Source: an uncultured Hellea sp. (GTDB lineage: Bacteria; Pseudomonadota; Alphaproteobacteria; Caulobacterales; Maricaulaceae). Taken from it: a stretch of 64,000 bases of DNA. The stretch is from the NCBI GenBank assembly GCA_938007935.1, contig CALLMD010000005.1, positions 43,753-107,752 of the forward strand. The letters run 5' to 3'. The stretch's first letter is position 1, and every line of letters starts with the position of its first letter. Shown piece after piece: positions 38,430 to 46,445 of this stretch. The notes under the pieces were generated by a model that was not told the origin of the DNA, searched no databases, and worked only from the letters and a program-made list of their open reading frames with translations. The translations under genes and the position numbers were made by a program.

Positions 38430-39185
38430 CTACTCTCCTGCGCCGCGCCTAGAGGCATCCGTTGACGGCACAAGCAAACGGTCCGCAATTTTGTTAAGCT
38501 TGGAATAGGCCTCCACAGAAATTGGAATACCGTTTTCCAAAACTAGGTCGTGAGCACGCGCTAACTGCTCACAGGTTTTATATGGCACGGCATCGTGGGG
38601 CAAAACTACGTTAACATTTTCCGATATTATATCTGCTGTCTTTGAACACACAAATCTGAGACCCGACTGGCCCCAAGGGCCGTCTTTACTCTCATCAAGG
38701 ATATAGTAATCTGGCAAATCTTTTGAGGAGTTTAGCCACAAGATATGCGTTCGGGCTTCCCCAGCATCATACCAAATTGCTGTCGAATATAGATTTAGTC
38801 GCGCCGTCTTTTTTAGGGCTGCCAAAATATTTAAACGTCCAAAAACGTTTATAATATCTATTTGTCCAAAACCATTTTCTTCGGCGCTTCCAATAGCGAG
38901 GTCTGCAGCCGCATTGACGAAAGGAATCAGGCAGCGCCCATAGCCGTTTAACACAAATTGATTTTGGCTTGTCTCTGAAAGTTTGATTTCACGACAAGGC
39001 GTTTCCAAATCATCTAGGCTGCGTAAAATTAACCCAATACCATCAAAACCGTGAACCTCGAGCCATAAGCAAGAACGCGCCATAACGGCAAAATCATAGC
39101 CATGATGATAAAGTGCTTCATAGGTCCGCCGCAAAAGCGCTCGTAGCTCATTAAGCGAAAGATATAACTCCGCCTGACCGTCCAT
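38430..39185 (-). CDS. DUF3726 family protein
   Basis: This 251-residue uncharacterised protein probably belongs to DUF3726. The N-terminus YLSLNELRALLRRTYEALYHHG with RSCLWLEVHGFDG and the C-terminus VPSTDASRRGAGE fit that family. No signal peptide or membrane helix is visible. The ATG at 39185 overlaps the upstream stop as TGATG; a GTG at 39188 is possible. It is translated with the unknown 568-residue protein. Function is unknown; the context suggests amine or proline-betaine catabolism. Confidence 0.68.
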   Translation of the reverse strand: MDGQAELYLSLNELRALLRRTYEALYHHGYDFAVMARSCLWLEVHGFDGIGLILRSLDDLETPCREIKLSETSQNQFVLNGYGRCLIPFVNAAADLAIGSAEENGFGQIDIINVFGRLNILAALKKTARLNLYSTAIWYDAGEARTHILWLNSSKDLPDYYILDESKDGPWGQSGLRFVCSKTADIISENVNVVLPHDAVPYKTCEQLARAHDLVLENGIPISVEAYSKLNKIADRLLVPSTDASRRGAGE

Positions 39186-40891
39186 CACTCAACGGTCGGA
39201 CGTATAGGGAAACACCATGTATCGCCAATATTTGAGCCTATATCAGACACAAGGGGCGCACCTTGAAACATCGTGTTTCTCACCCACATACGCGAGCGCG
39301 GGTCAAATTTACCAACGCCAAAAAAAGAAAGTTTGCAACGCAATAACTGTATCGGCAAGACATCCAAATCTATAGCGTTAATTCGAATTTCACCGTATCG
39401 GGTCTTTGCCATAGTTTGCATACGGCGCGTAATATAGCGGTGCTGTGGGTGCGCAAAAACAAAGCGGGCTGTTGTCGTTTTAGCGCTGTGCAAGACTATA
39501 AACTCACATAAGTCCGTGTAGCAGGCACAAACATACCATCCAATTCCAAGCAGCATCTCACTTGCAGCACCAGGTTCTTCAAACCTACGGCCCAGACGAG
39601 GCTCCATTTTTTCTTCGGACCGATACCAAAAAATACCTTGAGTTTTAGGGTCCGAGTAATCAATGTCCAAAGCCCAAGCATAATGAGTTTCAATGAGTTT
39701 TTTTAAATCATCAAGCCGCATGTTGGCTTGCAATGAATAAATCTCATCCACACAAAGCTGGTCTTTTAAATCACTGATTAAATCAGGATAGAGTTCCAGC
39801 AATAAAACATTCAATAGCTCTCGCGCTTCCACACTGAGATGAGACGCTGCATAGTCCGTAAGTTCATACCAAGCAGAAATATTATCGCTTTCAAACCATT
39901 TAAGAGCTTGTTCCAAATCTTTACGTGCATTCGCATTTAGCGTGTTTTGATCTTCATTATCCGTAGAAATCTCATTGAGGTGTTGCATCGCTTTAAGAGC
40001 CAGACAGATGAAATGTCCTCGCTTAATTTCATCTGGCACAGTCATAGATAACACACGTGCTAAAGCCGTTTCACGAACCTCTATCCAATTATTAATCAGT
40101 AATGGATGATTGATGAGGTATGGCGCCATACCAAGACCCGTCGCATTTCCGATACCAACATAGCGTTTAATTTTCTCATCCATTTCTACGGCGGTTTCTG
40201 GTGAACGCTTCGCCGCAACATGATCCGCCTGAACCAAACTAAAATGACGTATCATCCAACAAGAAAACATCTCAGCATCAAAGGGCGACCCAAAATCAGG
40301 CCATCTCGATTTCACCTTATCCCAATCAGCCATACCAAATTTTCCAGAACCATAAACAGCTGTGGTTCGATAAAGATAACCGACCTTGGCCATTGCGTCT
40401 AAATCAGGTTGCTGACCCGCTGCTAATGACGTGACAACAGACTCAAAATTCCGCACACTTTTATTCGCACGGGAGAGTACAAAACAGCTTGTATCGACAC
40501 GTCCCTTTTCTTGCAAAGGCACATTGGCCTTCAACTTTGCTAACCGTTCAGTATCCACTTGCCCTTCGCATAATGTGACAGTCATATCCCAATCTTCGGC
40601 TATGACGCGGTCGCTACGATTTTCTGGGTTGAGATATTTAGCAAAAATTACATAGCTAAATACGGCCCGTGGTGTTGTAATTTCATAAATTGCATGACCA
40701 TAACCTTCATCATCCAAAGAAATATTTGCAGGCTTTATCTGCCAGTTCTGCGTCATAACACGGCGAAGCAAGGAGCGCATAAAACTTAGAGGATAAGGAT
40801 ATAAACAGCCTAAGCGAGACACATCCATTACAGTAGCTGCTGGGCGCATAAATTCAGTACGATTGTCTCTAATTTTAGCCTGTATAGACAT
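39185..40891 (-). CDS. Conserved protein of unknown function (568 residues)
   Basis: I do not recognise this protein. It is soluble, with no signal peptide or transmembrane helix, and has many aromatic residues. Distinct stretches are LGCLYPYPLSFMRSLLRRVM near the start, NPENRSDRVIAEDWDMTVTL, RHFSLVQADHVAAKR, CVDEIYSLQANMRLDDLKK and HPQHRYITRRMQTMAKTRYG. The ATG at 40891 overlaps the M19 gene's stop (TGATG), and the 3' end overlaps the DUF3726 gene the same way. The three are therefore made together. The base composition looks like that of its neighbours. Confidence 0.8.
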   Translation of the reverse strand: MSIQAKIRDNRTEFMRPAATVMDVSRLGCLYPYPLSFMRSLLRRVMTQNWQIKPANISLDDEGYGHAIYEITTPRAVFSYVIFAKYLNPENRSDRVIAEDWDMTVTLCEGQVDTERLAKLKANVPLQEKGRVDTSCFVLSRANKSVRNFESVVTSLAAGQQPDLDAMAKVGYLYRTTAVYGSGKFGMADWDKVKSRWPDFGSPFDAEMFSCWMIRHFSLVQADHVAAKRSPETAVEMDEKIKRYVGIGNATGLGMAPYLINHPLLINNWIEVRETALARVLSMTVPDEIKRGHFICLALKAMQHLNEISTDNEDQNTLNANARKDLEQALKWFESDNISAWYELTDYAASHLSVEARELLNVLLLELYPDLISDLKDQLCVDEIYSLQANMRLDDLKKLIETHYAWALDIDYSDPKTQGIFWYRSEEKMEPRLGRRFEEPGAASEMLLGIGWYVCACYTDLCEFIVLHSAKTTTARFVFAHPQHRYITRRMQTMAKTRYGEIRINAIDLDVLPIQLLRCKLSFFGVGKFDPRSRMWVRNTMFQGAPLVSDIGSNIGDTWCFPIRPTVE

Positions 40892-41871
40892 CACTTGCCT
40901 TTTGGCTCAAAACCATCGGTAAAGAAATTCAGCCAGTTCTTGCCCATGACTTTCTCAATATCATTTTGTGCCATGCCTTTGTCTTTTAGACCTGATGCAA
41001 TATTTCCGAAATCTTTTGAACTGGCAAACCAATCTGGTTGGCGGGGCCAGTCGGCATTTTGTGCTGAACCTTCTCCGTAATCAGGTTTAAAAGTCCACTT
41101 ACCAGAACGCATCCATTCCAGCGTTTCATAACCCCAATTTTGGCACAAATCAGATCCGATACCGATATGATCAATACCCATAAGCCCTGCTGTATCCATA
41201 ACCATGCCGCAGAAATCATCTAAAGTACAATCGGGTCCATTATTAAGATGAAAAGGGTACATTGAAAACCCAAGCATACCCCCGCTTTGACTAAGAGCTT
41301 TCAAAACAGTATCAGATTTATTTCTTAAGGCTTCATGCCAACGCAATGGATTGGCATGTGTAATGGCGATGGGGCGCTCTGAAAGCTCTATGGTCTGTAA
41401 TGTTGAATTTTCAGCACTGTGGGACATATCAATCACCATGCCAACACGGTTCATTTCTTTTATGACTTCACGGCCAAACCGCGTAACCCCGCTATCACCC
41501 TCCTCGTAACACCCGGTCGCTAATAAACTTTGGTTATTATAGGTGAGCTGCATGATACGCGCCCCTTGATCATAAAGCGTTTCAACCATGCGCAAATCAT
41601 CTTCGATTGGCGAACAGTTCTGAAACCCTAGAATAATTCCTATCTTCCCTTCCGCTTGTGCGGTCAGAATGTCACCAGCTTTATGAACTGGCATGATAAG
41701 GTCGGAATGCTCACGAAAACGCTGCCGCCAGTCACCGATATTTTCAAACGTGTCACGACTATTTTCCCAATAGGCTATAGTAACGTGGATAGCATTAACG
41801 CCGCCCGCTCTGGCTTCTTCGAAAAGGTCTCGGGTCCAATTTACATATTGCAGGGCGTCAATGATCAACAT
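40891..41871 (-). CDS. M19 (renal dipeptidase) family protein with altered metal site
   Basis: This TIM-barrel amidohydrolase of the membrane dipeptidase family has 326 residues. Normal M19 enzymes bind two zinc ions through an N-terminal H-x-D, a bridging Glu, two later His and an Asp. Here the first motif is IDALQYVNW without H-x-D, and the bridging Glu position is Gln84 in GFQNCSPI. DMSHS, THANP and GIGSD are retained. A mononuclear or non-peptidase role is therefore likely. It has no signal peptide. It starts three bases after the aldehyde dehydrogenase gene and overlaps the next gene. Confidence 0.85.
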   Translation of the reverse strand: MLIIDALQYVNWTRDLFEEARAGGVNAIHVTIAYWENSRDTFENIGDWRQRFREHSDLIMPVHKAGDILTAQAEGKIGIILGFQNCSPIEDDLRMVETLYDQGARIMQLTYNNQSLLATGCYEEGDSGVTRFGREVIKEMNRVGMVIDMSHSAENSTLQTIELSERPIAITHANPLRWHEALRNKSDTVLKALSQSGGMLGFSMYPFHLNNGPDCTLDDFCGMVMDTAGLMGIDHIGIGSDLCQNWGYETLEWMRSGKWTFKPDYGEGSAQNADWPRQPDWFASSKDFGNIASGLKDKGMAQNDIEKVMGKNWLNFFTDGFEPKGK

Positions 41872-41874
41872 GGT

Positions 41875-43308
41875 TTAACCTGGATTCGTATAGGCAGTTT
41901 TCATAATCGTATAAAAATCTTTGGCATGCATCCCTTGTTCACGCGGACCATATGATGAGCTGTTACGACCGCCAAACGGCACATGATAGTCAAGGCCAGC
42001 CGTAGCAAGGTTCACGAGAACACTGCCATAACGCGCATTGCGCTTATAATGCTCAGCTTCTTTTAGATTATTTGTGATAATGGATGCCGCTAAACCAAAT
42101 TCTGTGTCATTTGCGATTTCCAATCCTTCTTCATATGAGCTGACTTTCTGAACACAAGTCATAGGCCCAAAAATCTCTTCCCGATTTACGCGCATGTCAT
42201 TTTTCGTGCGCGTATAAATCGTAGGAGCTAAGTAGTAGCCTTCAGTATCGCGCTCTAGGCGCGTACCGCCCGTAATAAGCTCACCTCCTTCTTCTTTGGC
42301 AATATCCATGTAACCCAGAATTTTGTTCATTTGGGTTTCAGAGACGACAGGTCCAAGCTCAGTTCCTTCAGAAAGTGCATGGCCAACCTTTTTAGCTTCT
42401 GCAGCTTTGGCCAATTTCTCAACAAATTCATCATGAACTTTCTCATGCACGATTAAACGTGAAGATGCTGTGCATTTTTGCCCTGAGGCGCCAAATGCGC
42501 CATGTAAAGATTGATCGACGGCAATATTCATATCCGCATTATCCATGATAACAATCGGATTTTTACTCCCCATTTCGCACTGAATACGCGCCATGTTTTC
42601 TATAGCGGCCTTTGCAATCTTACGGCCTGTTGAAACCGATCCTGTAAAGGAGACAGCATCAATTTTGCCGCTCGAAAGGGCCGCTCCTACATCTCCGCCG
42701 CCTTGAACCATGTTAAACACACCTCTTGGCAAATGTTTATTGAGCACTTCTGCCAGTAAATGCGCCGTTGCAGGCGTGACTTCGGAAGGTTTTAAGACAA
42801 CCGTATTTCCATAAGCCAGAGCTGGCCCCATTTTCCAGGCTGCAATCGCTATTGGGAAATTCCAAGGGGTGATAAGGCCCGCCACACCAATGGCTTCACG
42901 CGAGATTTCGATATTGATTCCAGGCCGGACAGACGCCGCGCTCTCTCCAATCTGGCGCAGGCATTCAGCCGCATAATATTGATAGAATTCTCCGGCTCGG
43001 AATGTTTCGCCACGCCCTTCCGCGAAGGGCTTGCCTTCTTCAGATGATAAAATCTTGCCAATTTCATCACAGCGATCAATCAGTTCTTGGCCAATGGCAT
43101 GCAAAATATTCTTTTTTTCTTCAAGTTTTACGGCCTCCCAACCGGGCTGGGCAGCACGCGCGGCGGCAACAGCGTCACTAACCTGCACCGGAGTTGCGCT
43201 GGCCATATGACCTAATGTCTTGGAGATGTCTGATGGATTTATATTCGGCGTTTGCACACCCGAATTATCCCATTCACCATTAATCAAACTACCGTAAACA
43301 TTGCTCAT
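41875..43308 (-). CDS. Aldehyde dehydrogenase family protein (possible 2,5-dioxovalerate dehydrogenase)
   Basis: This is an NAD(P)-dependent aldehyde dehydrogenase, 477 residues. The cofactor region is TPWNFPIAIAAWKMGPALAYGN with SFTGSVSTGRKIA. The general base Glu is in CEMGSKNP, the catalytic Cys is in ASGQKCTASSR, and EEIFGPM follows. The EMGxKNP...GQxCTASSR pairing resembles alpha-ketoglutarate semialdehyde dehydrogenases of sugar-acid and hydroxyproline pathways, but substrate is not certain. AGAGGAAAAATTT precedes the ATG at 43308. It lies between the DpkA-like reductase and the M19 gene in one operon. Confidence 0.88.
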   Translation of the reverse strand: MSNVYGSLINGEWDNSGVQTPNINPSDISKTLGHMASATPVQVSDAVAAARAAQPGWEAVKLEEKKNILHAIGQELIDRCDEIGKILSSEEGKPFAEGRGETFRAGEFYQYYAAECLRQIGESAASVRPGINIEISREAIGVAGLITPWNFPIAIAAWKMGPALAYGNTVVLKPSEVTPATAHLLAEVLNKHLPRGVFNMVQGGGDVGAALSSGKIDAVSFTGSVSTGRKIAKAAIENMARIQCEMGSKNPIVIMDNADMNIAVDQSLHGAFGASGQKCTASSRLIVHEKVHDEFVEKLAKAAEAKKVGHALSEGTELGPVVSETQMNKILGYMDIAKEEGGELITGGTRLERDTEGYYLAPTIYTRTKNDMRVNREEIFGPMTCVQKVSSYEEGLEIANDTEFGLAASIITNNLKEAEHYKRNARYGSVLVNLATAGLDYHVPFGGRNSSSYGPREQGMHAKDFYTIMKTAYTNPG

Positions 43309-43357
43309 AAATTTTTCCTCTGTCCCTGCATAAGTATCGCGGGCTTAATACTCTAGC

Positions 43358-44359
43358 TTAAAGCGCGCTTATCTTATCCAAGATAATCTGCGAAACCTCT
43401 ACGCCTGTTTTATCATGTTTAGCCCGATTAGCTATTCGGCGATCCCCAGGCAGGCGGGTTCCATCTTGCTCATATATCTTGTCAAAAAACCCTTCTGCGT
43501 GGTCGTCCCAACCGTCATCGCCGCGCACGAGAGTCGGGTCAATCGCCATTAGGAACTCACCACCTTGGGGTGGTCCGCCATCATTATTATCACGTGCAGC
43601 AGCTTCATAACTAAAGCTCTCGCCAATCATTGCGCCTGCAAGCAACTCGACCATCATTGAAAGTGAAGATCCTTTATACCCTCCAAATGTCATTAAAGCG
43701 CCTTTGAGTATTTCATTTGGATCAGTTGTTGGGTTGCCATGCGCATCCACACCAACGCCTTCTGGAAGACTATGGCCATCGCGAGCAGCCACGCCGACTT
43801 CTCCGCGCGCCATAACTGATGTCGCCATATCGAAAATCATGGGCGAGTGCCCCTTACGTGGCCAGCCAAAGGCAATCGGGTTGGTTCCAAAAAGCGCTTT
43901 TTTACCTCCCGCTGGAATAACTGAAGGTTTATAGGAGGTGCATGCAAAAGCCGCGAGCCCAGCCTCACAAACAGGTTCAAGCTCGGTCCAAAGAGCAGCA
44001 AAATGGTGCACGCCTATGAGAGGCATCACCGCAATACCGCAAGTTTTAGCCGCTTCAATCAAGGCAGGTCTACCTGCCTGTAACGCCGTGGGCGCAAATG
44101 CATTATGCCCATTAACTTGTATGACCGCCGGCGCTAATTTAGTAACGGTTGGCTTAGCCATGCCATCTACTTTGCCGCTTTTTAAAGTTGCGACATAGCC
44201 GGGCAATCTAAATAGCCCATGAGAAACGCAGCCATCGCGTTCAGCCATCGTCACGATGTCTGCAACGGCCTTTGCATTTATTTTGTCAGCGCCATATTTC
44301 ATTAGCGTGTCTTGCGCCAATTTGTGTATTGCGTCGACGGACATGATTTGATGACTCAT
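43358..44359 (-). CDS. Malate/L-lactate dehydrogenase-family reductase, DpkA/LhpD-like
   Basis: This NAD(P)H-dependent Ldh_2-family oxidoreductase has 333 residues. It resembles delta1-piperideine-2-carboxylate/delta1-pyrroline-2-carboxylate reductases (DpkA): DGCVSHGLFRLPGYVATLKSG, GVHHFAALWTELEP, ALFGTNPIAFGWPR, MIFDMATSVMARGEV and GGYKGSSLSMMVELLAGA, ending with RLPGDRR. Such enzymes make proline or pipecolate from cyclic imines. An AGGAGG overlapping the stop of the sulfotransferase gene precedes the ATG at 44359. Together with the enolase-superfamily stump it suggests a hydroxyproline-type pathway; ureidoglycolate or malate activity is an alternative. Confidence 0.82.
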   Translation of the reverse strand: MSHQIMSVDAIHKLAQDTLMKYGADKINAKAVADIVTMAERDGCVSHGLFRLPGYVATLKSGKVDGMAKPTVTKLAPAVIQVNGHNAFAPTALQAGRPALIEAAKTCGIAVMPLIGVHHFAALWTELEPVCEAGLAAFACTSYKPSVIPAGGKKALFGTNPIAFGWPRKGHSPMIFDMATSVMARGEVGVAARDGHSLPEGVGVDAHGNPTTDPNEILKGALMTFGGYKGSSLSMMVELLAGAMIGESFSYEAAARDNNDGGPPQGGEFLMAIDPTLVRGDDGWDDHAEGFFDKIYEQDGTRLPGDRRIANRAKHDKTGVEVSQIILDKISAL

Positions 44360-44368
44360 ATTTTCCTC

Positions 44369-46357
44369 CTAGATAGGATATCTTTTCATTATGTCTGGAC
44401 CGAGAGCGTCTTTGAGCGGCTCCAGCCAAGGCTCAAAATTTCGCCATTGCTCAAGACCTGATTTGAATATTGGCTGCCGAACCTGCTCGGAACTTGCTGT
44501 GCGAACGGACCGTTTCGTCTTATGAAATTCCAGACACGCATCCTCAAAAGGGAGTTCAAGATAATCCAGCACTCGACGAATTTGTGTTTCTGTATCGGCA
44601 ACGACATCTTCATATTGAACCCGTAAAATTTGATTTGGTAAGACTTTATCCCAATGATCCATAAGCTCGACATAGTCTTTGTAATAGGTACCAATATTTT
44701 CTAGCCCATATGTAAATTCCTGACCCTCAGCGAAATGTTGTTTAAATCCAGAGAAACAGCACGCCATAGGGTGCCGACGGGCATCAATAATTTTTGCATT
44801 GGGTAGTATCAACTTTATCAAAGCAATATGGCGGAAGTTATTCGGCATTTTATCAATAAAAAATGGTGACCCTTGGCGGTGGATACGTGTATCTTCAATA
44901 AATTTCTCGCCAAATTTCTTGAGCTTTTCTTGTGTGAGATCATGTAAAATACGGGGGTAATGCGTGTCTGACCTTGCCCGGGCACGACCACGAAGTTGAT
45001 AAGATAGAGATAAAATATTTGGAAGTTCTAATGTCCCGTCAACCTGACTATGTGAGGCAATAATTTGCTCAAGCAATGTAGAGCCCGCGCGAGGCAAGCC
45101 AACAATAAATATTGGATCTGGTGCATCATAACCTTTTTCGCCTTGCATTTGAAAGAGCTCAGACGTGCATATCTCCGCCTGAATTTTAAGTTCGGTCGTC
45201 ATCTCAGACGATTTATACCCAGCTAGGTCTGATTTAAGTTTATTCCCAGATTCGTAATTCTTAAACGCTCCTGCATAATCTTCACGATCTTCAAGTGCTT
45301 TACCTAATGAAAAATAAAGATTTATACGATCCATGCTTCCAATATCACGGCGATCAATCAACATGGTCATTTCAGTGACTTCTTCATCTGTAAACTGGTA
45401 AGTTTTCAAATTTGCGAGGCTGAAATAAGCGTCCCCATGTTCTGGCTTTGACCTGTATGCAGACTTATAACTTTCAATAGCTTCATCATGCCTGCCAAAT
45501 GTTTTAAAGGCATGACCACGTGATGTGAGGGTCGCAGGATCATTAGGAATTTTTTCTAAAACTTTTTCGAATAACTCAAAGGCACGTTCATGATCACCTG
45601 TTTGCATGCTTTCTATGGCTAAGTGAGACTGAAAAACTGTATTTTCAGGATTTCGGTCATATAGACTTTGCGCCTCTTTAAGTGCGGCTGCAAATTTTTG
45701 CCGTTTCCGAAGAACCTGAATATAATCAAGGTGAAGCTGAATATTATCAGGATCAAATTCAATAGCACTTTCAAGAAGGAAATCAGCCTCATTAAATACG
45801 CCAAAGCGAGCTGCAATATCTGCGAGTAAGCGCATAGCTTCTATATGGTGTGGATTTTTTTGAAGGAAAAAACGACATAACTCTTCAGCTTTGAAAATTT
45901 TACCTTCATGAATCAGATGCGATACTGTCAATAATTCTGTAGGTAGTTTAGCCAAATAATCCGCTTGAAACTTTGCCTTATGGGCTTCTTCTGGCCGATC
46001 TTCCCGAGTTAGAATATCAGCTTGGGCACGCCAACTTGCTATTAATGCTGGGTTTGCACGGCAAGCTCTCTCATAGGCCGATAATGCTGCATCAAATACT
46101 CCCTGATCACGCGCGAGATGTCCTTCTTCTTGGAGAGCTCTACCAAAATCTGGCTGTATGTTATGAAGGTCATTGAGCGTGTTGCTTGCTAATTTAAAGT
46201 CTTTCAAATAACGCGCTGAGACAGCCTTCATATAAAGCAACTCAACATTTTCAGGATCATCCTTTAATCTGTCACCACTTTGCCGTATTGCCTCCGCAAA
46301 TTTGCCTTGGCGCATCAAATTTTCGATATTTTTTTGAATGTCTAAAGTATCTGTCAT
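44369..46357 (-). CDS. TPR-repeat sulfotransferase
   Basis: This is a two-part protein of about 662 residues. The N-terminal ~390 residues are tetratricopeptide repeats. The C-terminal sulfotransferase domain has the PAPS 5'-phosphosulfate loop IVGLPRAGSTLLEQIIASHS and the 3'-phosphate region DARRHPMACCFSGFKQHF. No signal peptide is seen. The ATG at 46357 (MTDTLDIQKN) is chosen because the longer frame to 46387 runs into the terminator hairpin at 46373. The acceptor is unknown; such fusions are frequent in marine alphaproteobacteria beside TonB receptors, as here. Its stop codon overlaps the ribosome site of the DpkA-like gene. Confidence 0.88.
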   Translation of the reverse strand: MTDTLDIQKNIENLMRQGKFAEAIRQSGDRLKDDPENVELLYMKAVSARYLKDFKLASNTLNDLHNIQPDFGRALQEEGHLARDQGVFDAALSAYERACRANPALIASWRAQADILTREDRPEEAHKAKFQADYLAKLPTELLTVSHLIHEGKIFKAEELCRFFLQKNPHHIEAMRLLADIAARFGVFNEADFLLESAIEFDPDNIQLHLDYIQVLRKRQKFAAALKEAQSLYDRNPENTVFQSHLAIESMQTGDHERAFELFEKVLEKIPNDPATLTSRGHAFKTFGRHDEAIESYKSAYRSKPEHGDAYFSLANLKTYQFTDEEVTEMTMLIDRRDIGSMDRINLYFSLGKALEDREDYAGAFKNYESGNKLKSDLAGYKSSEMTTELKIQAEICTSELFQMQGEKGYDAPDPIFIVGLPRAGSTLLEQIIASHSQVDGTLELPNILSLSYQLRGRARARSDTHYPRILHDLTQEKLKKFGEKFIEDTRIHRQGSPFFIDKMPNNFRHIALIKLILPNAKIIDARRHPMACCFSGFKQHFAEGQEFTYGLENIGTYYKDYVELMDHWDKVLPNQILRVQYEDVVADTETQIRRVLDYLELPFEDACLEFHKTKRSVRTASSEQVRQPIFKSGLEQWRNFEPWLEPLKDALGPDIMKRYPI

Positions 46358-46372
46358 ATTATCCGGAAAATG

Positions 46373-46400
46373 AAAAACGCGCCCCAATAAGGGACGCGTT
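46373..46400 (-). terminator. Rho-independent terminator after the TonB receptor gene
   Basis: On the minus strand AACGCGTCCC and GGGGCGCGTT pair (ten pairs including one G-T) around TTATT, followed by TTTTCATTTT. It is 46 bases after the TonB receptor stop but only 16 bases before the start codon of the TPR-sulfotransferase, so it could also limit read-through into that gene. Confidence 0.75.
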
Positions 46401-46445
46401 CATTATAGTCGAATATTTTTATCAGTGTCGATAATCAGATATAAA

